64,000 bases of DNA. Source: Kappaphycus alvarezii. Lineage: Eukaryota > Rhodophyta > Florideophyceae > Gigartinales > Solieriaceae. A model generated the notes under the pieces. It worked only from the letters and a program-made list of their open reading frames with translations. It ran no database searches and was not told the DNA's origin. The DNA is taken from the NCBI GenBank assembly GCA_002205965.3, contig NADL03000038.1:487642-551641 (forward strand). The letters are read 5' to 3'. The translations under genes and the position numbers were made by a program. Below are positions 20,970 to 32,290 of this stretch, piece by piece (position 1 is the stretch's first letter; the number at the start of each line of letters is the position of its first letter).

Positions 20970-22844
20970 ATGGATCTCAACGCTGCTCGTATAACGTTCA
21001 CAGGGGCAAGACTGAAGACGTTGAGGAGTTTCTTTACACATATGTCAACGTTGTGATGCGTGAGAAGGGCGATGAAGAGAAGGCCGCAAGTATCTTCGCC
21101 TATCTTCATGGTGACGCAAAGCACAAATATAAGTCCAAGTTTATCGACGGGTGGTCTCTTAACGGGAATGGGCGTAACTTCGGTGAGGTATGTGAGTGGC
21201 TTGTGAAAGAGTATGCTAAGGAGGTAGAACCAGATGAGATGATTCGTACCGCCATAGAGGCCCGGCTCAACTTCGACGATTTGTTAAGCTCATTGGTGTA
21301 CTTGTGTGATCTTTATGAAAAGGCTGGGTTCAACGCCCAAGCCAAGTACGGAATGCTGCGTAAGGCGGCTATGGGGGATAAGCGGCTCTCCAATTTCCTC
21401 CTCATCAAGGGCCCTCACACTTTTGATGAACTGAAGGGGACCATAGTAGAATTTGTCAAAAATTCGGAGACGTTTCAGTCACTGAGTGAGGTACCGAGGG
21501 AAACCCGCACATCGATGTCTATCGTACATCCTGAAAAGAATTATCAAAGGCCGGCTACTAGTGCAGCGGCATTAGAATCTGTCAGGAGCGATGTCAAAAA
21601 CTTGGAAGAAAGGTTGGAAACCCGATTCGATAATCGACTTGACATGATAACCTCGCAGTTGGAAAGCCTTACTCTTACCATTAAGAAGAACCAGTCTGGG
21701 GCCCCTAAGGCCGCAGAAGTCTGTTCTTACTGTCACAAGCCTGGACACTTTGCAAACAGGTGTCCTGATAATCCACATAGAAACACTCGTTGTGGAAAGT
21801 GCGGTCGATATGGGCATCATGAAAGTAACTGCTGGTCTAAAGACAACAGAAGAGCAAATTTATCGGAAGCAAGGAGTGAGTCAGGACCAGAGGTGAAAAT
21901 CTTACAAAAAGAAGGGATCAAAGGTTGACGGATGCCGGTAACGTATCCATCGCTGAAGAATCAGTCAAGTCAATGTGACAAAAAGGGATGGGGAAGGGAA
22001 CATTTTATCGAAGAAACCTAGGCTAGATTATGGAATGCTGGAGCATATCCCAGCACCTGTACCTCCTCGAACCAAGAGGTCTGATCAAGTTGTTCCAGGA
22101 GTGGGAGTCACTCCGGCCAAGAAGACGAAAAAGAGTAAGAAAGTTAAGAGTATCTCTAAGGACGTACTAGAGTATGTGAAGAGGTACAATTTGGTGGCTG
22201 AGCTTGCATCGGCCCCAACTGGGATAACGTTTGGTCAACTTTTGAGGGGCGACGCAGAGGATGCGAGAAAAGAACTCAAAAAAATTATCAGGTCTAATAA
22301 GTCCGCTAAGGGTAAGAAACTGTTTCTTCAATCGGCCTCGACAGCACCAAGACGTCTTAAGCTGGTACCAGTCAAAGTATTGGGTATGAAAACCCAAGCT
22401 CTCTTCGATTCGGGTGCTGTTCCAAACCTCATTTCAGAAACTTTGGTGACAGATCTAGGTCTCGAAATTACTCCAACGACTCGAAAAATAACTGTAGCGG
22501 ATGGAACCGTCTCAAAATGCATGGGCACTGTTGACAAGGTTTCCGTGTTCTTTGGGGACTCTAAAGTTGATGTAGACTTTCTTGTCATGCCGGATCTCCC
22601 TTTCGATGCAATCATTGGCTGCCCTACCATGGAAAGACTAGGGACATGCATTGACTTGGGCAACCAAATGGTTTCAGTTAATATTGACGGCAGAACCGTG
22701 AAGATGCCCCTGGATTTCGACAAAAGCACGCATCCTGAAGATTTAAAAGAAACGGACAGTGAAGATTTCACTTCTAGCTATGACAGCGAAGATTCGGAAC
22801 CAACTAACACTTTCGGAAGTGGAAAAGGGTACCCTCGGGGGTAA
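20970..22844 (+). pseudogene. gag-protease of element 2
   Basis: ATG 20970 opens MDLNAARITFTGA; a one-base shift near 21010 leads into EDVEEFLYTYVNVVMREKGD and the capsid-like region (to about 21500). Nucleocapsid has two CCHC knuckles, CSYCHKPGHFANRC and CGKCGRYGHHESNC (21720-21835). A second shift near 21920-21970 leads to the protease, active site LFDSGAVPNLIS near 22400, ending GKGYPRG at TAA 22842-22844. Two indels therefore separate what appears to be one gag-protease frame. It supplies the structural shell and the processing enzyme. Confidence 0.85.
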
Positions 22845-25410
22845 TGAACATGGCATGGGACGATTATGATTCTGGGTTTGAAACAGATGACGACTGGAAT
22901 TCTAGGATAAGTTTGAAACCCGAATGTGTTTCTTTTTGCGATGATATCGAATCAAAGGACAGAATTCGGAGCATGAAAGAAGATTACCTTTGCAAAGAAA
23001 ATAAGAATACGTCGAATTCCATATATGAAGATGTGAGCACGACGGAAGAGGTCCTTCAAAATATTGAGGTTGAGGATCAAGAAGAAAAAGGGCGCCAAAT
23101 GGCAGAAATCCAAGGAAAAGTGCAGCACCTTCCCGCCCCGCCTCACTGAAAATATCCGACATGTTAACATCTTCCGAAGTAATTGCATGGAGCGTTTCAG
23201 ATTTAAGACAAGCAAGTGTACCGGTTACTCACTCGTTCGAACTTACCGACACTCAACCGATTTACCACAAGCCTAGACGTCAACCGCCAAAATATGACCA
23301 ATTTATCTCAGAAAATGTTACAAGTATGCTGAAAAATGATATTATTCGACCAGTTTCATCCCCATGGTCGTTTCCAGTTGTGGTCGCACCAAAGAAGGAT
23401 GGAAAGCTGCGTTTTTGCGTCGATTACCGACAACTGAACCAGAGAATGATACCCGATCGATTTCCGATTCCGAACATGGAGGAGATCCTCGAGGACCTGA
23501 AGGACGGGAGATATTTCACCTCAATTGACCTTTACACTGGCTATTGGCAGATTCCATTGGATGAAAAATGTAAGGAAAAAACAACCTTTACCAGCAAAGC
23601 CGGTACGTTCAGGTTCGAAGTGATGCCTTTTGGTCTCATGAATGCACCAGCTACATTCCAAAGAATGATGAACGAGGTTTTGAAAGGACTTCCATTCGCA
23701 AGAGTCTATATCGATGATGTCGTCATATTCTCAGAAACATTGGATCAGCACATCTCGCACGTCAAGACAGTTGTGGAGAGGATATCGGAGTATAGCTTGA
23801 AAATTAAGTTGAGCAAATGCTTCTTTGCGAAAACTTCTATCCAATTACTCGGTCATATCGTCGACCAAGAGGGAATTAGAGTGGATCCAGAGAAAACGAA
23901 AAAAATAAAGTTGGCACCAAGGCCCGCTTCAAAGACGGAGGTCCGAAGCTTCTTAGGACTGGCCTCATATTACAGAAGATTTATCAAAATTTCGCCAAGA
24001 CTGCAGCACCGTTACATGCCAGCACTACGAAGAACGGAAAATTTTACTGGAACAAGGAAATGGAAACTGCATTTCAGGAGCTTAAAGATAAGCTATGTGT
24101 CCCCCCAGTTCTCATGTACCCAGATTTCAAGAGACCATTCGTTGTGGAGACAGATGCCTCAGAACGGTCTTTGGGTGCCGTTTTGTCCCAAAAAGATGAA
24201 AACGGAAGACTACACCCTGTTCAATTCGCAAGCCGAACTCTGAATGATGCGGAAAAGAGATACTCAGTCTGCGAGAAAGAAGCGCTAGCTGTCGTCTTCG
24301 CGCTGAAAAAGTTTCGCGTATACCTTTTATCACTCGAGAAATTTGTCTTGATAACTGATCACCAGGCACTTAAAACAGCATTCCAAAAGAAGGATGTACA
24401 TCACCGCTTGGCCCGATGGCTCGACATTTTCGCAGAATATCGGTTTGAAATTGTGTATAGACCCGGACGCAATAATCAGCCTGCCGATTACCTATCCCGC
24501 TTGAGGGACGCACTGATTCCAAATGAAAAAGCTTCGGAGGACATCGTCGGAGTCGCCGAGTTGCAGTTGCCGAACGATAACGAGTACGAAGCTAATATTC
24601 ACGGACTGATCAAATTCCTCGATGGACTAGAAATGAGAAAGGTTGATCTTGAACACAGAAATTGGGTACGCAGGAATCAAAAGGCTTTTACATTGTGGAA
24701 TGGGAAACTCTTCCGGCACACTAAAGCCGGTCCCCGACTAGTGGCCCCTTTGAAAGAAAGAATGAAGATCTTGAGGACTTTCCATGATGAGTAGGGCATT
24801 GGGATCTCGAAACAACCAAAAATTCGTAACTGAGAGATTCTGGTGGCCCGGTATCCATAAGGACGTCTATAATTTCGTGAAAAGCTGCGACAACTGCAAA
24901 AATTCACTCCAATACGAAGTATAAGACAACTCTAAGTTTCCAGTTTCCGGTCTTTTGAAACCTTCTCAATTGACTTTGCGGCCCATTCAAGGAAACTTCT
25001 TCCGGAAACAAATATCTCCTTATAGGGAACATCTAATGGATGGCCAATAGCAGTTGCAGTGAGGAGACAATGCTGAGTGGTCTGAGATTCATCGAAAAAG
25101 AAATAATTGAACCGTTTGGTCTTCCAAAAAGGATATCTCGGATAACGCCCTTTGTTTTACTGCAACTTCACTGCTTCGAGTTTTTGAAGGAGAAAGGGAT
25201 TCAGCTGAAGACAGTTCGACTACGCTCTTATGTCAAACGGGAAAGCCAAAAGATGATTGGAACTATCAAACGCGCACCTACTTTTTGGAATATTTTATAG
25301 GTAATCAACTGCATCCCTATTCGTTTGAAAGGCCTCATGTTTTAACAATAAGGCAACTTACATTAATAGAAACAGAAGAGAATGATGACGAGTCGGGACG
25401 TTCGTCTTGA
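22844..25410 (+). pseudogene. pol of element 2 (RT, RNase H, truncated integrase, end of the extra module)
   Basis: ATG 22844-22846 shares its A with the gag-protease stop (TAATG). An acidic linker (22850-23120) precedes reverse transcriptase, open from 23161 to 24243 (FCVDYRQLNQRM, YIDDVVIFSE near 23708) with a shift near 23985. RNase H spans 24060-24500 (ETDASERSLGAV, TDHQALKTAF). The integrase zinc finger is broken at 24791 by one lost base, and 24800-25070 has many small deletions. The catalytic core remnant ends near 25270, where about 1.5 kb is missing. The last frame ends with YFIGNQLHPYSFERPHV and stops at TGA 25408-25410. Confidence 0.88.
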
Positions 25411-25419
25411 GCGAGGGGG
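25411..25419 (+). other. Polypurine tract of element 2
   Basis: GCGAGGGGG immediately before the TG of the 3' LTR. Confidence 0.65.
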
Positions 25420-26010
25420 TGATATAATGAAAATTGTAGATATTCCTTGGCATGCTGCGCTGGCTGAGCTGGCTGCGCTGGCTGCGCTGGCTCAGTTGGC
25501 ATGCTGCGCTGGCTGAGCTTCACTGTACTTACAATTATATTTTTAATTATTTTTAGAGGGATGCTTTGCACTGTACTGTGGCGGTGCAGATTTGGCACAT
25601 AGGTACTGTATAGGTGCTACAGAATGTGAGGGTTGAAAACTCTATATAAGGGGCTGTTTGCATGAAATGGTAGGACTACTTGGGAGCCAGCATACCCGAG
25701 CGGGGCGCTCAACAAGTTAAGTCAAACACAAAGCATAAAGGAAGTTGGCAGACAACTTCAAGCCAAGTCCAGTAGTAGGAAGTTGAGAGTCAACTTCAGA
25801 CCCAAGAAAACTTTTCTTACGCTAGTCGCAGAGCGTCGGTGGTAGACCCTGCCCCTTTTATACTTGCTTGTAGCTTCCTCAACTCTCTTCTATATACACT
25901 CCCTTTTGTTCGTTCAACAATACCACGGTAGCACTTTTGTCGCTCGCAACACCTCCTTCTCAGGGTAATTGGTTCTGAGGATCTCTTCCCCCGCCGATTT
26001 ACCCCTATCA
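25420..26010 (+). repeat. 3' LTR of element 2 (591 bp)
   Basis: TGATATAATG to CCCCTATCA, nearly identical to the 5' LTR apart from fewer minisatellite units and a few indels. TATATAA at 25643-25649. Confidence 0.92.
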
Positions 26011-26015
26011 ACTTG
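26011..26015. repeat. Target-site duplication, right (ACTTG)
   Basis: Partner of 20254-20258. Sequence from 26011 on continues as in copy 2 from about 53628. Confidence 0.95.
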
Positions 26016-26403
26016 GAGACTAAACGCAAATGGATAACGAAGTCGCGGAGCTCCTGTGGAGGGGAGGAACCGCGGCTGGTAGCAGCGAAGGAATATGTAG
26101 TGCTCCCCCGTAGGGCTCTCACAGGCACTAATGGGAATCGGCACTACTCAATAAAGCTCTCGAGGGTATCTTGGAAATCAGAACTTGACGGATTTTCTTC
26201 GTGTTTGCTTGTTGAATGGTGCTAAAGAAGTCGTTCAGTGCGCGACGAAGGCCGGCCGGCACCTGCCTCTAGAACTTCGCAGTCGTATGCAAGATTCCGA
26301 AGCGATTGAAAAAGCGCGTCACCTTGAGACGCTGATGGCAGTTCGAGAATGGTCCGTAATTTGCTCGGAATGTGGTAAATGGCCTTGCTACAGGCACAAA
26401 TAG
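26016..26403 (+). pseudogene. Right part of the small gene split by element 2 (copy 1)
   Basis: Continues in two overlapping frames, one ending CLLVEWC near 26225 and one (26185-26403) with RSRMQDSEAIEKARHLETL and a terminal CSECGKWPCYRHK. No family recognised. The Cys/His-rich end suggests a metal-binding tail. Confidence 0.4.
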
Positions 26404-26704
26404 GATTGTGGCACTATACAGGTAATGTGGCACTATATCGTGACCCCCCCTGTATTTAGAGGGGGGAACTCTAATGGTGAAGGATGGATGCACTCCTCGT
26501 TGCAGGACGTGGCTATAATGCATAAATCTACTCAGAAATACGGCGTGTAAGGACCTGGAGGGCTTGCATACCTTGCAAGTAGTATTTATTTACTGCTTGA
26601 TACAGCCTACCTACAGCAAGTACAAATCCATTTTTTCTGATCCGAATTACCAGTCCTTGCCACTGTTCCTTCTACTGTAAACTACAGTACTGTACAGTAC
26701 AGTA
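26404..26704. other. Non-coding spacer with palindromic ACAGTACTGT runs, copy 1
   Basis: No gene. It contains CAGTACTGTACAGTACAGTA (about 26684-26703), a short self-complementary run, directly before the LINE fragment. Repeated at 54020-54318. Confidence 0.5.
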
Positions 26705-27235
26705 AAGTTACCGCAGGCGCTTCCGCAACATCGTCATTACACCAGCAAATCAGCCGTGCCCTCGCTCCGTGTCTTCTTCCAGTCCTTCCCCACCACTCCT
26801 CGACCAGCTTGCAGTCCACGCTACCACCTGCCCCTTCCTGGAGGGATACGTCAGACGTCATAATCACATTCGGGATAAGCTCACAACCCTCCTCCGGCAT
26901 CCCTTCATCGGCCTGCGCCCTAAGGAGTTCATCTTCCTGTGTGAACATGATCTTCCACCGCATGCACGGCACCGCACGGATATATTTATTGACGATCTTG
27001 AGCTCTCACCACGCCCACAAGCAATTGACCTCTTCATAGTCAGCCTCACACCGCACGCGCCCTACCTCAGTCCCGCCGCGGTCCAGCTGGCGCCACAGTC
27101 GGAATCGAAGCACAGAAAACGCAACGCTTCGCCACCTCTTGCTCTTCTCTCAACGCAAATTTCACCCTTTCGGCCTCGACACATACGGTGCCGTCGGGAA
27201 ATCTACCAATTAGACGTTGGCTTTGCGAAATAACG
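26705..27235 (+). mobile_element. LINE 3' fragment (family C), copy 1
   Basis: Only the ORF2 C-terminus: zinc-finger end LDQLAVHATTC, VRRHNHIR (near 26850), HRTDIFIDDLELS (near 26970) and IDLFIV. The C-terminal LDTYGAVG (near 27180) parallels FDIYGSTG of family B and IDVFGALG of family A. It is a third version of the restriction-like endonuclease domain. A frameshift near 27050 is present only in this copy. Confidence 0.65.
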
Positions 27236-27249
27236 GAGGACCTTTGAGA

Positions 27250-27669
27250 AGCCGAGGTAATTTCATTTTTGCGATTCGTATTTGCATGTTCTTCCAAAGC
27301 ATTCACGGGGCGCACCTTACTCGTGAGGACTCAGTCCTTATGGTGGGAGTTTTATTCTTCTTCAAATACCCGTTTCTGGACCCGTTGCAGGAAAGTTCGC
27401 ATATTACATCTACTATCTAGCATTTGGAAGGTTTCGAGAAGTAAAACAAGAAGAGCTCATTAGAGACACTATGAAACCATACGCAGGATATATGAAACTC
27501 TCGACCAAGGAACAAAAGCCGTTCATCGCACGGTACACAGTCTCCCACCACATTGGAAATCAGTTATTGCCATATCCTTTCAGTCAACCATATATTCTCC
27601 CTGATGAATGGATAGAACTGCCACAAGAACAACAGGAGCAATGAGGAAGAGACGGAACGTTCGACCTAA
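27250..27669 (+). pseudogene. Post-integrase module of element 3, copy 1
   Basis: A single module: ICMFFQSIHGAHLTREDS (27280-27335), GRFREVKQEELI, IYETL, and HHIGNQLLPYPFSQPYI near 27550. In the frame that fits the other elements it ends ETERST at TAA 27667-27669, ten bases before the LTR. It is truncated on its 5' side by the junction with the LINE fragment; no integrase remains. Frameshifts near 27385, 27465, 27515 and 27597. Confidence 0.55.
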
Positions 27670-28034
27670 GTGCGGGAGTGTTAGGCGAGCGCAGATCGGA
27701 ATGGAGTTTTTTTGTCGCCGTCATCTACTGACTTTTAATTTACTGTATTACCTTCCCTTGTCCAAAATTGCTTGTAGTTCTCCTCCCCTAGCCCTCCCTG
27801 ACCCTTGCTTATCCTTACCGCGGTCCTCTCCAAATTTACTTCCATTTTATCTAAATATTTTTATACTGTATCTACCTCCCTAAATCCATCCCAAATCAAG
27901 TTCTTTTTCCCTTTTCGCTTACCTTCTCTTCCAAATTCATTTTTTTTTGAGAAAAAGGGTGCAAATGCCTACTGCAAATTCCTTGTAGATTTATTTTAAC
28001 AGTTCCAAATCTATTGAATGCGCCCTCGCGAGCC

Positions 28035-28042
28035 TATTTAAA
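28035..28042 (+). promoter_or_regulatory. TATA-like box ahead of the U3 frame, element 3 copy 1
   Basis: TATTTAAA in GCCTATTTAAACCCC, identical in context to 5726-5733, about 125 bases before ATG 28167. Confidence 0.5.
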
Positions 28043-28166
28043 CCCCTGCATTCCAATTTTCAAACGTCCCCGATCATTGTACGCACCATCCCTCTCTGCA
28101 CCATCCCTCTCCCCTTACCCATTCAAAACATCCTCAATAGCCTACCACTCCCCAAAGCCCACCGAA

Positions 28167-28702
28167 ATGGACAATCTATGCCCCTCCAAGGTCATTTCCA
28201 AAAATCGCCACCCCCGCACCCTAAACTCCATTCCACTACTCCCCTTCGGCCCTACTGACCGTGATGACTACCTACGCCGACAGACCAAGAAAAGGTGATC
28301 GAAGACGTGCGTCGCTTGTTCGACGAGGATGAGACGGAGGATGTAGATGACGGGCAGGAGTGGAAGTCAAGGAGGGAGCTGGGGAGACCTTCGAGGAGTT
28401 GGCAGCCCCGGAATTAGTTCTACAAGAATGAGGTTGACGAGGAGGATGACGAGAAGGATGACGAGGATGACGAGGAGTAGGACGAGGAGGATGAGGAGGA
28501 CGGAGACATGGAAATTGATAGAATGGTGGGGCCGGGCTGGACACTATGGACCAAGTGGTCCGATGCTTGAACCGGATGGGGGATTTTTAGTGGTTTGGAT
28601 ATCTCCCAGGAGGAAATAGAGAGTTATGAGCCGTTCGCAGTATTTGTGGGGACTGCTTGGGAAGCATGGATATTTTGGAGGAGTTTTTTGGGTTTGATCT
28701 AG
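28167..28702 (+). pseudogene. U3-encoded acidic protein, element 3 copy 1
   Basis: Starts MDNLCPSKVISKN; the conserved head (PTDRDDYLRRQTKK) is followed by a frameshift near 28292, an Asp/Glu-rich middle, an in-frame TAG near 28478 and a C-terminus containing ESYEPFAVFVGTAW. Indels differ from those in copy 2 (55787-56327), so comparing the two copies shows which breaks are private. Confidence 0.5.
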
Positions 28703-28844
28703 AGAATGGGAAATAAGAGGACGAGATCAATTCTTCTTTTCTTAAGTATCTTTTGATTAGACTATACCATCCACAAAAAGTGTTTTTATGCATTTCCTGG
28801 TATTTTTTGTAGTTTTGTTCGGACTTCAGAGGTAGCCAAAAGTC

Positions 28845-28851
28845 TATATAA
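28845..28851 (+). promoter_or_regulatory. Second TATA box, element 3 copy 1
   Basis: TATATAA in AAAGTCTATATAAGCTG. In copy 2 the equivalent reads AAAGTCATGTAAGCTG, so the box is lost there. Confidence 0.45.
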
Positions 28852-29158
28852 GCTGATTAAACTGCTTCCTCATGGAGAGGTGAAGCAAGTTGGCAGACAA
28901 CTTCAAGTCAAGTCCCGGGGTAGTAGGAAGCTAGAGTCAACTTCAGACCCAAGAAACAATTTTCCTACGCTGGTCACAGAGAATCAGTGGTAGACCTTGC
29001 CCCTTCCATACTTGCTTGTAGCCCTCTCAACTGTTTTCCTTGCCCACTCCTTTTTGTTCGTTCAGCTATACCACGGTAGCAATTTTGTCGCTTGCAACAC
29101 CACCTTCTTAGGGTAGTTGGTTCTGAGTATCTCTTCTCCAGACGGTTTACCCCTATCA

Positions 29159-29676
29159 CGCTGCAGAGAGGGGAAGCGGGTCGAAGGAGCCCAAGTCGAC
29201 GGACTAGGGATGGTTGGGTATGTGGAGGACAAACTTTCGCATGGGAAAGACAGCTTGGCGGAGGGAGAAGGATTTTTCTTGGCGACATCGAGAGCCAGAG
29301 AGGGGGGTGGAGCGCGGTCCGATGTGTGCCCCGGACCTGACACGGTCAGGTGCTACATCGATTAGACTTGCTGCAGCGACACCGTGAAGGAATGGTTCGG
29401 TAAGTGATAAGCCGAAAACACCAACTCGGGAGGGCATTTTGGCCTGCGACTATGCTTTGTCCGACAGCGTGATAGCATGAAGTTACGTAAAGTACGTCCG
29501 TTAAAGGGCTTCAAAAGCTTCGCCAGCGGTACAGGCGTGTGTCAGGTCGGCAAGTTTGAGGTCGCGTTCCAGATTTGTAACCTTGTCGCGGGCTGCCACG
29601 TCAGCAGCGCCACCGGCAACCTGGGTCGAGTTGGTGCGAACTGCGGCCTTTAACGGCGAGAGGACCGTGATGTCAC
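29159..29676. other. GC-rich region, left part, copy 1
   Basis: Open frames overlap on both strands (plus 29117-29365; minus 29501-29695, containing the helical-looking DKVTNLERDLKLADL). No family recognised and no way to choose the strand from sequence alone. Confidence 0.35.
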
Positions 29677-30165
29677 ATGCAATGGGGCGCGACATTGTAC
29701 CTTCCGTTGTTGTGGGGGCTGTACCAGGATATCTGCGTGCCGAAACCTAGTGCCCAGGACGAGGTGCGGAACCTCGTGCCAAGTTTGCGGACCAGCGGCG
29801 CGGGTACCGTGTGTCGCGAACGCATAACAGAGCGAGTCATGGCAATGAAGACGGCCGAAACCAGGGCAGCAGAGGTCGGCAGGGTGGTCCTCGAGGGTGT
29901 CCAAGGGTCGTTCACAGTGGTGGCGGCTAAGGAGCATAGAGTCATTTTACACGAGCAGTCCGAGGTGACGTCGGAGCATGGTCTGCCAGTGTGTTGTGTT
30001 CATCTTTGTTGCTGCTGTAGGGTGGGAGAATGGGAAGGCCGCAGCGGGGCCGCTGCGGGGCCGCTGCGGGGCTGCGGCGCAACACTAGGCGTCTTCGTGC
30101 TAATGAACTCTTGCCAGCACCTCTTACTGTACCCGTTTGAGAGGGGCTTGAGTGTTCGTGGGTGA
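29677..30165 (+). CDS. Hypothetical protein, 162 codons, copy 1
   Basis: Not recognised. The frame contains RITERVMAMKTAETRAAEVG (helix-like) and a low-complexity stretch from the 12-bp repeat at 30036-30080. It is preserved in copy 2 (57300-57788) with one amino-acid change, although the neighbourhood has other indels. Minus-strand frames of 90-95 codons overlap it, so the coding strand is uncertain. It may be chance openness of a GC-rich region. Confidence 0.3.
   Translation: MQWGATLYLPLLWGLYQDICVPKPSAQDEVRNLVPSLRTSGAGTVCRERITERVMAMKTAETRAAEVGRVVLEGVQGSFTVVAAKEHRVILHEQSEVTSEHGLPVCCVHLCCCCRVGEWEGRSGAAAGPLRGCGATLGVFVLMNSCQHLLLYPFERGLSVRG
30036..30080. repeat. Short GC-rich tandem repeat GGGGCCGCTGCG, copy 1
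   Basis: About three copies of a 12-bp unit within the 162-codon frame. Same at about 57659-57703. Confidence 0.6.
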
Positions 30166-30773
30166 ACCAGATAGAGTGGGAGGGTCACGGGTTGAAAGGT
30201 CGACAAGCCCAGGGATGTACAGGACGAAACGGCGGAGCGAAGCCGCAGACTGGCGTAGAAGAAAGTAACGGTCTCCGCAAAAAATGGGCAGTAGCTCAGA
30301 CGAGTGAAAAACCACCCAGTGTTACTCAGGTATAAGAAATTAGAGAAGAAGTCGTTATATCGCCGTGTTTATTCCGAAATTCTCGTCGAGAGAAAATATG
30401 CTAGTAAGCTGAAATGCGGTTTTTGATGTCATTGGGAGTAATTTACTCGTATGCATACACTGTACAAACAAGATTGAAGTTAACCGTCGATTTATCCAGC
30501 TGTCTCTGTTGCTGTAACTCGTCCCTAGTCTGTAAGAAGGAAGTCTTCAACTTCTTATTTGGAGTTTTATCTGCAGGTTGCAAAAGATGGGATTTTTTTG
30601 CTGCGTTGAAAACGACCTGATATACTCTGAAACTGCACTCCTCTACCAGCAGAACATCTTTGCAAGACTAACATCCATCTAAAAATAAAAGGTACGAATC
30701 CCCTTTGACTGTACTTTGGATATATGTATATATGAGTCTATACATTTGATACATGCGGACAGGATTGGGCATT
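30166..30773. other. Unassigned spacer, copy 1
   Basis: No supported gene; a 68-codon plus frame at 30414-30620 has no motif. Repeated at 57789-58394. Confidence 0.45.
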
Positions 30774-31740
30774 CTATAGACCCGTTCTCTGACAGCTTAT
30801 TGACAGATTTTTTGAATATAAAAAGTCTGCTCTAGTACATTGTTCGAATATCTCGGCTGGTGGGCTTTCAAAACGTCCTTGCACGGGCTCCCACCAGTCA
30901 CTACATATTTTTTCCTTGACATGGCAAAGAATGGTGGGAAAATAAGTCCAGAAGCATATATCGCGATTATGGCTGTTATGTTTTTGTTTAAGCCATAAGT
31001 CGACTTGACTCGTTCGTGACCACCACATGTTTCCCTTAGAATCACCAAAAATATCTCTCATGCTTTCCAAATGTTTCATCGAAATTTTTTTCATCCAAAT
31101 TCCAGATTCTTCCTGCATTCTGCGAAAAATCTCGACGCATTCTCTCAGTTGAAGAGATTGCATGAAAAAATGTTCGAACATGGTCTTAGTTTTCTGCTTC
31201 AAGTATGTTTCTTTTTATTTTGGTACTTGCGGTAAGATATGTCAAGTTTTTCCGCTCTGTATGTTCGAAATGCATCAAATGATGGAATTACTTTCTTCCG
31301 ACCACACCTCCTATCCGATGCCCTTCTGACTAGTGCTCTTCTAAATCAATTCATGTCTGCAGCAATTTTCGCGAAGCTTTTTTGAGTCTGCTATTTACCA
31401 AGTCTCTTTCAGGTCTAAAAATTAAGCAATATCTGACTCTTGGCTCTCTTCCTGAGAGCATTAAATTCAAACCTTCATCATTTTGTGACTCTAAGACCGC
31501 TTAAATACTGGCTACAGTGGTCTTTACTGACGTTAATAATGGCGGCATTTACCGCCATATACCAGCTTGTTTTTCTCGTAACAACTACGGTACAGCGATT
31601 GCTTTCTCTTGAATGGTAGCAAACTCACGATGTTTGGTATTTGGCGTCTGTTGGCGCATTATGGCAGCATAGGGAAATAAATTCATCGAGAGGCCAATAT
31701 ACGGTTTATGCAAAGGGGTTCCTGCAATGTTTGTGACTAA
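30774..31740 (-). pseudogene. Minus-strand HTH/transposase-like gene remnant, copy 1
   Basis: Counterpart of 58395-59362. The 142-codon 3' frame (30774-31202) is open. Two extra bases near 31210 break the link to the upstream part that is continuous in copy 2, and the helix-turn-helix segment (31500-31740) carries further changes near 31600. Confidence 0.4.
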
Positions 31741-32290
31741 CATTTCACTAAAATTATTTTGGTGAAATAATTAAAGAAAAATGTACTTGCGCTTTTTGGA
31801 ATGTAACTAACTTAGGAGTAATAGCATAGACCCCTTCATTTTGGCTTGCCTCAGCGGGTTTCAATTCTTCTCTATCCTAAGGTTAGGGTGGTTAGTGTAA
31901 AAGGAAGAGTTAGATGGAGGAGGGAGATTGGGGGAGCTGAATACAAGTACATCGATCATATTTGCCGTTGGGGGCCAGTGAAGAACGTACGGTTGTGAAT
32001 CGAATAGTGAGCGTGAAAAAATTTACCGCAAGACTAACTGTATGTTGGTTTCACATTGCATTTAATTGAAGTAAAGATTTCACTAGAGAGCTTTTGTAGA
32101 ACAAATTCCTTTTACTTTCTCGCCGCAGAGTGAACAAATTGAAAAAATGTTATATTAATATGGAATCGAACATGACACAGATAAAAATCGCCCGACCCAG
32201 CGACTTTACGAGACAAATCTTGTTTCTTTTAGCGGGAAGAGCTTTCCATTATTCAACGGAACACAACTAAGTAACCATAATACCACCACG
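31741..32290. other. Unassigned spacer, copy 1
   Basis: Contains a short inverted repeat ATTTCAC ... GTGAAAT (about 31741-31767) and a possible plus frame near 32100-32270. No family recognised. Repeated at 59363-59940. Confidence 0.4.

Larger units (their letters stand above)
20259..26010 (+). mobile_element. Ty3/gypsy retrotransposon, element 2, internally deleted
   Basis: Complete at both ends: TG...CA LTRs (624 and 591 bp), perfect 5-bp target duplication, primer-binding-like site, gag-protease, pol and polypurine tract. Against element 1 it lacks about 1.5 kb: the sequence jumps from the integrase core (element 1 position about 3755) to the last 45 codons of the post-integrase module (element 1 position about 5265). 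Integrase also carries a run of small deletions from 24791 to 25070. It cannot be autonomous as written. Its target is the small gene at 20144-26403. Confidence 0.95.
27679..29158 (+). repeat. 3' LTR of element 3, copy 1 (1480 bp, long class)
   Basis: TGTTAGGCG to TTACCCCTATCA, preceded by a short purine tract (GTGCGGGAG). The layout matches the element 1 LTR: TATTTAAA (28035-28042), acidic frame, TATATAA (28845-28851), and the shared 3' end. Confidence 0.82.
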
